Below are positions 50,921 through 61,312 of a DNA stretch of 64,000 bases, one piece after another. A program made the position numbers and the translations under genes. Numbering within the stretch: position 1 is the stretch's first letter; the number at the start of each line of letters is the position of its first letter. The notes beneath the pieces are model-generated. The model was not told where the DNA came from. It did no database searches and worked only from the letters and a program-made list of their open reading frames with translations. This DNA is from Arthonia radiata (Eukaryota > Ascomycota > Arthoniomycetes > Arthoniales > Arthoniaceae), in the NCBI GenBank assembly GCA_002989075.1, contig PSQN01000001.1, positions 1,153,760 to 1,217,759 on the forward strand, read 5' to 3'.

Positions 50921-53900
50921 ATGTCTACTACTTCGGCACCCAACAGCCGCAACGCTGCGGACAGATTGGCCAATAGAATGGCTAGTACGAGTAAGATATC
51001 GGACGTTAACATTAAGATAGAAAAAAGCTTCTCAGATGAACGTTCCGAAGTTACTTTATTCTTAATACGCCTAGCCGTGTACTTTAGAACTTATAAAGAC
51101 TAGTTTCCGAACGATACTACTATAGTTCTATTCGCTACCTCTTGTATAAATAGAGATGCTTACAAGTGAGTTGAGTACTATCTCGACGATTTCTTGTTTA
51201 CTCCGATAAAGAGCAGACGCGAGGACACCGACGAGTTCTTTGCTAGCTTTGCCTTCTTTTAAAAGAAGCTTCGCGAAATCTTTAGACAGACCGACGCTGA
51301 ACGCGTCGCTACCAGGAAGCTTAGGAACCTTAAATAAATAGGACCAGCAAGCAGGTACGCCGCCGAATTTATACAGTACGCTAATTAAACAGGATAGAAC
51401 AAGAAACCCCTTATCAAGATCTTTTACGAAGGACTCAAGGATCATATTAAGGAAATAATCTATATTCGTAGAGAGAAGTTTAATGATCTCGATAACTTTA
51501 TACAACGAGCAAAGGAGATCGACGACAGCAACTTTAAAAGATAGATAAAAAAGAAGGGTAACCCTACTAACAGGTTCTATAAAACAAAGAATCGAGCGAA
51601 CTTACGACAAGACCGAGGCGATCCAATAGAGTTAGATTTTACTAAGCTTCGAAGGAAATTAAACAATCAGGAACAAGAACATAGAATAAAGAACAAGCTA
51701 TGCTTGTATTGCAGAAAACCAGGGCATTAAGTTAAAGAATATCGTTTTAAGAAACAACAGTTCAACAGTACCGGCAGAAACGGGCACAACAATCGATCTT
51801 AGAAACCCCGTCTTCTACGACAACAGTTTAACATAACTACCTAGACAAAAGAGGACAACGGTCGCGATAAGATAATAGAACTACTAGCAGCCTTCTCCGA
51901 CCGCTGGCAGAAGGACCCGACCGAGGGTTGTCTTCTCTAAGAATTAGGTCTCCTACAGAAGACTATCCAGAACTGGTATGAGTACGTTACTGGACTAACT
52001 AAGGAGCAGAAGGACATCTACTAGAATGCCTTCTGTAATCAGGGAAACACTCACCAGGCTTCGTCCAACGAGAAGCACTACGAGTAGAATTTGTTTAATT
52101 TACACAAAAACTGGGATACAGACATTGAGTCATAGGAAGAAACAAAGGAACGACAGATAAAATAAGAACAACGAAACCTACAGAACTGAAACAACATCAA
52201 CCGCACTATTCCGAGACAGTAGATACGAGATACCGCTACACTACACGAAACACTATCCTAAACTGCGTGCTACGATAATAATTGTATGACCTATAAATCC
52301 GATAAATTGGGATTAGAATGGTGGCCGAAGAAACTAACATCTCTAAAACAAGGTTCGACATAAGAACTAGGCCTCACCCGAGAACAACCTAGGTCACCTT
52401 ACCTAGAAACCTAAGGGGAATTTAAGGGAGAACAGACCGTAGAAGCTAAGCAAGATAGCAGCTATGATGCGTTACAGGCAAGACAACGACTCGAAGACAA
52501 AAACATAGATTCTAATAGTACGGAATCCTCGCTCGAGGACGACACTAACTAGGAAGAGCAAACTCCAATCCGTTGGGAAGGAATAATATAGAGACTTTGT
52601 TAGTTAGCCTTCTACGATAGAAAGTTGAGCGCTAATAGAGACATTAACAACATCCCGGGATACATTTACTCACGCCTACGACGACTAGTAGACCACCTTA
52701 TTAGGGGTCTAGAATTGCGCAGTCAGTACCAATATCTTCGACCAACAATATACAACCTACAGACACGACAGGTTTTAACCAGCGATGGTTGTATAATTAA
52801 AGCAGGGATCGTAAACGATAAACCAGACGTTATAATAAAAGTAGTACTAGAACACCTTACACAGGAATTCTTACAGCAAATCAACCGACAATAGGTTCCG
52901 GTACCCAAAATACTCTAGAACGTATACAATTAACAGAAAAAAGACTAGGCCGACTGCTTCAAGGGCAGCAGTACCGGCCCGTTCAACGGTCAGACCCTCT
53001 AGGGGTCCAGCTCTGCGCGAGCTCGGCTGCCTATAGAACACACCTACACACTCGGGCAACAGTAAACTATAGAAATATTAAAGTTATAATCGATTTAGGC
53101 GCAACAGGCAACTTTATCTCAATACGCTGCGTTAAGGAGTACCAGATACAAACACAAAAGAAGAAATTACCCTACGCACTGTCCAGATTTCAAGGGGCAG
53201 AGGAAAGAGTCGACTACGAAACTTTACCAATAGGTATAACAATTAGGGACTATTAGGAAGAAATTACTTATAATATCGTAGATATTAACCAGCACTACGC
53301 TGTGCTAGGTATACCTTAGTTGCAACAATATAACCTAAAGGTAGATTAGAGAATTAAGAAACTCCTTTTCACTAGGTGCAAGCACTCTAGACAAGAGTCG
53401 TTCTGCGGAACGGATACCCTACAAGCTATTTTTAGTAGTAAGGATAAGGAGCGCGATAAAGAACTTACGCGGGTTAGCACCACTACACTCTAACATTCAG
53501 ATATCCTACGAGAGGAGTCTAACGCAGTATCTCGTCTGTGGCTAACTATACACAAGTGTAAACAAGAGACGACTGTACGCCAACGATTCTATACGACGAC
53601 AAGTACTCAGTTGATTACTGAGATACCCGAAGAATACGATCAATTCCGATACCTGTTTGAAGAAGCTGAGCCGGACTCAGCTCTCCCAGAATACAAACTG
53701 TGGGATTACACAATACCCTTATAAGAAGGCAAAACGCCAACATTCGGTCCAATATACTCCCTATCAGAAGCAGAAAATTAAGCGCTCCGCGATTATTTTG
53801 ACAAGAACCTTAAGAAAGGATTTATCCGGAAATTAACATCACCAGCCGGATACCCGATACTCTTTATACCCAAGAAGAATGGCAAACTACGACTCTGCGT

Positions 53901-56530
53901 AGATTACAGACAACTGAACAGGGTAACTATTAAGAATCGATACCCTTTACTACGCATCGACGAAATAACAGACCGATTGTATAACGCGCAATAGTTCACT
54001 AAGTTTGACCTACGAGGAGCATACAACTTAATCCGTATAAAGGAGGGCGAAGAATAGAAAACGGCCTTCCGTACTAGATACGGACTTTTCGAGTATTGCG
54101 TTATACCCTTCGAGCTAATAAACGCACTAGTATCATTTTAGAAGCTAATCAACAACACACTCAGCGATTACCTGGACATATTTACAACTGCTTATCTAAA
54201 CGATATCCTAGTATACAGCCGTATACTAGAAGAATATAAGGAACATATTAAGAAGGTATTAGAGAGATTAGCGCGTACCGATTTACGAATCGACATCGAG
54301 AAAACCCAGTTTTACCAACAATCCGTCGAATTTCTTAGATTCATAATTACCGAGCACGGTCTCCAAATAGAAGATTCAAAGATCCAATCCGTCCTAACCT
54401 GGCCTACACTAAAGAATGTAAAACAGTTACAACAGTTTCTTAGTTTTGCTAACTACTACAGGCGATAGATATCCAATTTTGGCCGAATTACAGCACCGCT
54501 GTCTCAACAGACAAAACAATCGACAGGATTTTTCTAGACGCAGAAAGAACAATTAGCATTTAAAGAGCTTAAAGAAGCTTTTAAGATCGGGCCCGTACTA
54601 GCAATATTTGACCCCAACCTGCCGATCATCATAGAAACAGACGCGTTAGACTATACAATTGGAGCATGTATAAGTTAAAACAACAAGGAAGGAAAGCTTA
54701 GACCAGTAGCTTTCCACTTAAGGAAAATATTACCCACAGAATAGAACTACGACATTCACAACAAAGAGCTTTTAGCTATTATAGCAGCATTCGAAACATA
54801 GCGAGCTTACCTAGAAGGAGCCAACCATAGGATTATAGTATACACGGACCACAAGAACCTAACCTACTTCACAACGACAAAGAAACTTAACCGCAGACAG
54901 GTTAGATAGTCGGAAACTATGGCTCCATACGACTTTATTATTACCTACAAGAAGGGTTCCGAGAACGACAGAGCTGATGCTCTAAGCCGACGACCCGATT
55001 ATCTCAACGACAAGGAACACGTCGAGCATGCAATATTCCGAGAACACAATAACGAGATTAGATACAATCAATTGGCTATAACAACAGAGTTTGTCATCAA
55101 ACCGGACAGCCGAATCCCAGACATCCTGAACGATCCTAAAACCTACCAGGAAAACGAGAAGCGACACCTAGGACTAACTAAAAACAGTAAGGGTTATTAC
55201 GAATTTTAAGGCAAGATCTACGTTCCGAGGAATCTGATCCGATATATTATCAGTAATTTCCACGATAACCCAACAAAAGGACACAAGGGCATCGACAATA
55301 CTATTGAAAAGATTATACGAACCTACTACATCCCAAGAATTCGACATCACGTCGAGAATTATATCCGAGAATGCGACATATACGCAAGAACTAAACACCC
55401 GAGGCATTTACTATACGGTAAACTGTAACTACTAGAGACGCCCGAGAGACTATAGCATACAGTCTTACTGGACTTTATTACCAAGTTACCAACTTCCAAG
55501 GATCCACTCACAGGAGTAGCTTACGACGCTATCCTGGTTATATGCGACAAACTAACAAAGTACGCGTACTTCGTACCTTACAAGGAAGCTAGCAACTTAG
55601 AACAGTTAGCATACACCTTCCTTCGGATTATCCTGGCAAACTATAGTCAACCACAAAGAATTGTCTCGGACAGAGACCAGAAATTCGTCTTACGGTTTTA
55701 GACATCCCTGATGCAACAGCTAGGGACAAAGCAAAAGATGTCAACATCGTTCTACCTACAAACAGACGGACAAACAGAACGAACAAATCAAACACTGGAA
55801 CAGTATCTCCGGGCATACATTAACTACCAGCAGGACGACTGGGTACAATTACTACCAGTAGCGCAAGCAGCGTACAACGATACGAAAAACGATACGACCA
55901 AAGCAACACCATTCTATGCCTTATACGGCTATCACCCTCTTTAGGGCAGACAACTATAAAACACTGCAGAAAACGACACTGCTATACGAATAGCAACGAA
56001 TATAAAGACCCTGCACCAGCAGTTAAAGGCTGACAGCGAGTTTATTAACGAACGAATAAGAAAGTAGTATAACAGGTCAAAAACAACCCCGAACACAAGC
56101 ATAAAAGAGGGGGGAAGAGCTTACTTACTTATAAGAAACTTAAAAACTATCAGACCAAGCAAAAAACTCGACTATACTAAAACAGAACCGTTTAAAATCT
56201 TACAGCAATTAGAACCCGTAACCTTCAAACTTAAACTCCCGAAGATAATAAGAATACATCCTGTATTCTACGTAGCGCTGTTAAAGCTAGCCTACTCCCG
56301 AGAAGCAGAACGACCCAACCTAGAAATCCTTCCTAACAACCAAGAACCCGAGTATAAGGTTAAAACGATTCGAGCCTACAGACAACATCGAGGCAAACGA
56401 CAGTATTTTATAAAGTAGAAAGGATATCCCGAACACGAAAATTAATGGGAACCGGAACGAAACCTGACTAACTATAAAGACACTATTTAACGATATTAGG
56501 ACCAGAATATTAATCGGTTGTAGCAGCACT
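50921..56530 (+). pseudogene. Gag-pol fossil of chromovirus A2
   Basis: Gag from ATG at 50921 (MSTTSAPNS), zinc knuckle about 51701-51740 (C-x2-C..GH), aspartic protease about 53082-53120 (DLGATGNFISI), reverse transcriptase about 53850-54330 ([17 protein letters not shown]), RNase H from about 54640 (TDALDYTIGACI), integrase zinc region about 55260-55400 and core about 55440-55720, and chromodomain about 56355-56480 (KGYPEHEN). Broken in numerous places by RIP-type change. Confidence 0.87.
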
Positions 56531-56596
56531 AACACCCTAATCTACTATCTGGTGTGCCTCGCCGGCACCTAGATCACCCTTAAACGAACCAGCCTA

Positions 56597-57091
56597 CTAC
56601 GTTACAGGACTACTACCCAACACCGAGTAGGGGTTACTCTAAAAGTCAACAGATAACCCGCTCGGACATTTAAATGTATTACCACTAGCTATCGACGTAG
56701 CAAACTCCTCTTGCTCCAACAACTTATTCCGAGCTAACTTCGCTGCTGCCCGCGTACAAGTCTTCTCAACCTCCTCTTTTAACTTCCGGACCTTAGATCG
56801 GTCACGCTGCACAGCCGCAATCAACGCTGCTACCTGAGCCTTCGACGCACGTAATTGGCTCTTCGCACGCTAAAGGGCAGCCGACTGAGAGGAATATTGA
56901 AAATAAACCGAACGCGCTGCAATTAAGTTAGTTCTAGTCACTATAAAGGGACACTGACAAGGCATACTATCTACTATTGACACCCGTAAATTACAACTCT
57001 TCCTATCCCGAGTACACACCGAACACGTCGCCTTCCCCGACTGAACTACACATCTTTCCCTAGTCGACACACATCTGGAATAAGGAGGCAT
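56597..57091 (-). CDS. Antisense open frame of chromovirus A2: Zn2Cys6-like plus coiled coil (fossil)
   Basis: Second copy of the antisense frame, 495 nt from ATG at 57091, at exactly the position equivalent to A1 27500-27994. The Cys-rich N-terminus (KATCSVCTRDRKSC) is followed by SIVDSMPCQCPF, and a Lys/Arg/Glu/Ala-rich coiled-coil-like region (RSKVRKLKEEVEKTC) lies towards 56750. It is tail to tail with pol, about 60-100 nt from the chromodomain end, and its start is 188 nt from the 3' LTR. An antisense promoter in or near that LTR would be needed for expression. This copy is not whole. Confidence 0.6.
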
Positions 57092-57278
57092 TTCGATACC
57101 GCAAGCTTTAATCAATAGGTATTAGCTGTACTTTTTGTCAAGACTCGCAGCAACGGACTTTATACGAGGCATAGCGACTTACAGATTAGTTACGAAAAGG
57201 AGGAGCGAAACGCAACTTATAGGTATTTAAAAGGCTGAGGGTCAATCGAGGACAATTTAACTAAAAAAGGGGGGATTG

Positions 57279-57750
57279 TGTTACGAACACCAGCCCCAGA
57301 CGGCCTAGCGTGTACCCAAGCATCAACCACCGCCAGTCATCTCAGCCCTACCAACATTATTCCCGACTAAGCCTATAAACCCGCCGTAGGCATTATCGGA
57401 CAAGACGGCTATAAGAGCCTACGTTCCCTATAAACCCGATATAGGCATTATCGAGATTAACGGATATAGGGGAACTTCCCTATATACCTTAGATTATATA
57501 GCCAGACTAATAACCGACCTTAGAATAGACTTTAGTTTGTTAACTTAATATCTAAATATAAGTTTCTTAACTATATTTAGGTAACGTGCTTTACCTTCTG
57601 TCTACTTTAGTTAAGCCCCTCTCACCCTCTGTAATCTGTCTCGCCTCTCCTGCCTTTCAGTCTCTAGCACACGAGACACTCACCACTAAGGTCGATAAGC
57701 ATACAAGGCAAGTGAGCCTTAGTTCGGTCCTCCCAGCGACCGGCGTTACA
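57279..57750 (+). repeat. 3' LTR of chromovirus A2 (472 bp)
   Basis: Preceded by a polypurine tract (aaaaaaggggggatt, about 57264-57277) and followed by the TSD tacgg. Confidence 0.93.
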
Positions 57751-57755
57751 TACGG

Positions 57756-58794
57756 CGTAAAAAGTAGAATTCGAGGAGATAGACCGGCAAAACTTTATAG
57801 ATAACTTAGGCTTATAAGCAGTACCGTAGTAATAAAGAGAATCTTATTATCGTTAGAGTTATCTTTATAAACGTAATACTTTTAATAAGCTAGAATATTA
57901 ATAGTTAGACTAAAATAAATCAATAAGAAAGAGAAGACTTATAAAAAGTTATAAAAGTTAGAGACACGCTATTTAGTTTGAAAGAGCGTAAAATAGAAGA
58001 AGCTGCAGATAATTTAGAAATTAGTAAAGTAATCTTAAGAGCTTTCTTTTTACAAGCGTTATAAAAAAGAGCTTTAAAATTAATAGCGGCTTTAAAGTCC
58101 TTAATACCGTAAGTTAAGCGGCAAGTTAGCGCTTTAGAAGAGCTTACTCTAGTAGTAAGTTTATTAATAAAGTTAAAACTTAATATAATAGAGATTATAA
58201 AGGCGAATTAAAGGGAATTTAATATTAAATTAGCTACAAACTTCTTATTTAAAAAGAGAAGTAAAGGCTTACTAAAGAAGAAAAGCTTATAAGCTAAATA
58301 AAAGAGTATAATAATGTTAAAGAAAGAAAGAGAAAGTTTAAAAGAGCAGAAGCCTTATTTTATACCTATTGTTAGGTACCAATAATAAAGCTTCCGCCTA
58401 TAGATACTAATTTAGAAGTAAAGAAGCCTATTTATACTAGTCGCTATTATCTATCGGAGCAATTAATCGGTAAAGCGTATATAAGAGTATGCAAAAGAAC
58501 GTAAAAATAGGTAAAAATAATACAAAACCTTACTATCGAGCTTATAACTTAGGCTTGAGAGCTTTAAATTAAAAGTAAAGCTTAGCACTATAACTCAGTA
58601 CTGCGGAAAATTAGCACTAAACGACGTATAGAATGATAGTAAGCAACATTACTCTTTTTCCGACTAAACGCAGATATAAGCTAGCAGGTTTTTAACGAGG
58701 TTATTGCTCTATATAATATAAGAGATAGAAGGTACGATAGATATAGCGAATTGTGTCTAGATCGAGGGCGATTCTCTTTAAGGGGGAGGGCAGT
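57756..58794 (+). other. Post-pol tail of gypsy C, right part
   Basis: Continues the tail after A2. The plus-strand composition is suggestive of a former protein region rich in Lys, Leu and Ala (around 58000-58340), but no family is recognised. It is conserved with C2 61313-62200 on the opposite strand. Confidence 0.45.
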
Positions 58795-58990
58795 TATAAT
58801 GTATAAACGTCTCGATAACGAATTAAGATAAAATATTGCCTATTTGGAAAGGCTGCGATTCTAAAAGAATATCTTCCGTCTAGTAAACGTATCCCTTCCT
58901 TTTCTCCTTAATAATTAGCTTGAATACTAGTAGAGCCTATTTAAACCCTTTTTACTATCTAACTGCTTCCTGCCCTACACCTAGATTACA
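58795..58990 (+). repeat. 3' LTR of gypsy C (196 bp)
   Basis: Preceded by a polypurine tract (aagggggagggcag, about 58780-58793) and followed by the TSD atagc. Confidence 0.87.
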
Positions 58991-58995
58991 ATAGC

Positions 58996-59390
58996 CGCCA
59001 GTTATTCTTCCTCGAACAGTATATTATTTTAATTTATTTTATTTTACGTCTAGACGCGCAACCTTTCGAGCTTCTTCTCTAAATCTATAACCGCCGCTTT
59101 AATAGCTTCGCGCTACCTTTTCGCTGTACAAACAACTTTCTTTTCTTCCGCTAAACGCTTATATTGCCTCTAGAGGATATCTAATACTTATAAGTACTGA
59201 GAACGGATACTTTAAGCTAAAATAAGTTAAACTTATACGAAAAACAGACGTAAGATAGAAACTAACTATTCTCTAACGATAGACGGACGTTACACGACTT
59301 CTTATCGCGAGTATACATAAAATACGGTGTCTTTCCAGACTTTAGAATACACTTCTTATTTAGATAAGAGTAGCGGAAATACGGAAGCAT
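58996..59390 (-). pseudogene. Antisense frame of chromovirus B (N-terminal part, fossil)
   Basis: Minus-strand counterpart of the A1 and A2 antisense frame, from ATG at 59390. It keeps the Cys/basic N-terminus with TRDKKSC and, further on, a Lys/Glu/Leu-rich coiled-coil-like stretch (for example KAAVIDLEKKLERLR). The protein sequence is clearly diverged from the A-type while the architecture is the same. Gypsy C inserted within it; the rest would lie left of 42617. Broken. Confidence 0.5.
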
Positions 59391-59576
59391 CTTTTAACTA
59401 TAAACTTTAGCAAGAATAGTATTAATTTTAAGCGCTTTATTAGCGTTAAGAGCCTTCTTAACTTTAAATATAACGACTTATAGAATTAGATTTACTATAG
59501 AGCAACAACAAGGTTTTAATGTCTTTAGAGCCGTTAAGAATAATTAGTCTTAAAGAGAAGACCTTATATTACAATT

Positions 59577-60016
59577 TTACTACATTAGGCTAGTATAAGG
59601 CTAAGCGCAGCTAATCTTATTAAAGCATTATATAGTATATTTAACGACTTCGATATAGCAACGTTAGTAACGTCGCTATATCGCAATAGAATCCTAACTA
59701 CGCGACAAAGAGATTATTAGAACTATTAAATACAGAAAAATATATCTTTATATCTTAAACTATATAGCTAAACTAATAACTAATCTTAAAATAAACTTTA
59801 GTCTATTAACTTAATATTTAAATATAAGTTTCTTAACTATATTTAAGTAACGTACTTTATCTTCTATTTACTTTAGTTAAGCTCCTCTTTCCTTCTATAA
59901 TCTGTCTTATCTCTTCTATCTTTTAGTCTCTAGTATACAAGATACCCACTACTAAGGTCGACAAGCACACAAGGCAAGTAAGCCTTAGTTCGGTCCTCCC
60001 AGCGACCAGCGTTACA
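59577..60016 (+). repeat. 3' LTR of chromovirus B (440 bp)
   Basis: Carries the same distinctive U3 as the left LTR and ends gttaca, followed by the TSD acaag. Confidence 0.87.
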
Positions 60017-60799
60017 ACAAGACTCGATATTACCTTTATAACTAGCCTACTAGCCCGATATATATAAAATTCTAGTAAGAAGTACTAGAAAGTTCTAAGT
60101 AGCCTTTAAAATTACTTAAATAAAACTTCTAACCTTAGTCTTTACTATAAATCTCTCTTAATAGACGGTATATCCGGCTATTGTAACATAGATTAAAGGG
60201 GGAACCTCGGCACTAAGAAATTAACTATCGGCTATATCTTTTTACTTAAGAACGAAGCCCTTAGCTAAAATTTAAAGCTATAAAAAATGGTCGCTTTAAG
60301 CTCTTATAAGGCCGAATATATAGCCCTTAAAGAAGCTATAAAGGAATAGTTATTTATCCGATTAATTGTTACCGAACTGTCTGGGATTTTCAAAGAAAAT
60401 TTGATTACTACCGTTTTAGCGGGTACTTTTAAAAAGTCTGCGGATAAAAAGCCTTGGCGGGCTCTAACGCACTAGATAAGCATAAATTTGCTTAAGTAAG
60501 CCGCTTAAATTAGACTAGAGACTCTAGTTTTGTTAGTAAAACTTTTACTTACCGACAGCAATTTAACAAAAGAACTTACAAAAAACCCTACCTTTTAAGC
60601 TAAATCTAAGCATATTAATATATAATATTACTATATTAAAGAAAACGTTTAGACAGGCTATATAGAGCTTAAATACGTTTCTATAAAGAAACAATTAGCA
60701 GACAATTTAATAAAACCGATTAACTTAGCTAAAATACTAACGTTTAGAACTTAAATTAGCTTATAATCCGACTAAAATAACTAGTCGATTAAGAAAGTG

Positions 60800-61307
60800 T
60801 ATTAGAAATTAACTAACTAGCTAATTAGTTAAAACTCCTAAAAGCCTAGAGTATCGGATAGGTCTTACTAGCTGTCTCGGTCTAAAATAGAACAAGCCTT
60901 TTATCTAAAGGGTCGGACTTAGTAGCCCAAGTTTAGAATAAAAAGAAGTATTGTACTATCTATCTTAAATAGCTGGCCCGTAGTTTAAGACAATATAAAA
61001 TAAATCTAGAGACTAATAGTTTTAAATAGACAGAATTACTATTTTATACGGTAACTTACAGGTTATTTAGCCTCTATTAAAAAGAATAGATATCTAGTAA
61101 GTCTTATATAAGCCGCTAAACTTAGATATATAAGCTAAAATCTCTCTAGAGAATTTTAGCTAATAAGACAGACAATATAACAATAGCTTCCCCTTACTAC
61201 TAAGTATTGTACCTATACTAAGCCTAAGTATTGTACTAGTCCCAAGCTAGTCTCGTCTTTCTACTCTTTATAGTAGTATTCTTCTTCTTTCCTATACCTT
61301 TTCAACA
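60800..61307 (+). repeat. 3' LTR of copia-2 (508 bp)
   Basis: Ends tttcaaca and is followed by the TSD tatat, which matches the left flank of the element. Confidence 0.87.
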
Positions 61308-61312
61308 TATAT

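Larger units (their letters stand above)
50407..57750 (+). mobile_element. Chromovirus A2: youngest, innermost gypsy element
   Basis: 7344 bp, exactly the length of A1, with 472-bp LTRs and a perfect TSD tacgg (50402-50406 and 57751-57755), inserted in the tail of gypsy C. Gag-pol is on the plus strand with a chromodomain, and the antisense frame lies at 56597-57091. Differences from A1 appear to be transitions rather than length changes. A fossil with many breaks, but still with long readable stretches. Confidence 0.93.
42618..58990 (+). mobile_element. Gypsy C: LTR retrotransposon in the antisense frame of chromovirus B
   Basis: Short 196-bp LTRs at 42618-42813 and 58795-58990, with TSD atagc (42613-42617 and 58991-58995). 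Internal plus-strand order is gypsy: gag from an ATG at 42953, protease about 44910-44950, reverse transcriptase about 46150-46560 (YVDDILIF-type box near 46515), RNase H about 46970-47400 and integrase about 48300-48800. A long tail with no recognised pol domain (about 49500-50406 and 57756-58794) precedes the 3' LTR. It is interrupted by two solo copia LTRs and by chromovirus A2. Many breaks. Confidence 0.85.
36358..60016 (+). mobile_element. Chromovirus B: gypsy element in copia-2, itself split by gypsy C
   Basis: LTRs are at 36358-36807 and 59577-60016, with TSD acaag (36353-36357 and 60017-60021). Its own sequence is 36358-42617 plus 58996-60016, about 7.3 kb. Gag, pol, chromodomain (about 42280-42420) and the antisense frame are collinear with A1 and A2, but the first 180 bp or so of each LTR is unrelated to theirs. 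More degraded than A1 and A2, with many breaks. Confidence 0.87.
24892..61307 (+). mobile_element. Copia-2: LTR retrotransposon split by two gypsy insertions
   Basis: Same family as copia-1. LTRs are at 24892-25389 and 60800-61307, with TSD tatat at 24887-24891 and 61308-61312. Its own sequence lies in three pieces: 24892-26840 (LTR, gag with CCHC knuckle near 26240, start of pol), 34190-36357 (integrase and reverse transcriptase) and 60022-61307 (RNase H, 3' LTR). The breaks correspond to copia-1 positions near 14120 and 16290. It is a fossil with many breaks. Confidence 0.88.
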
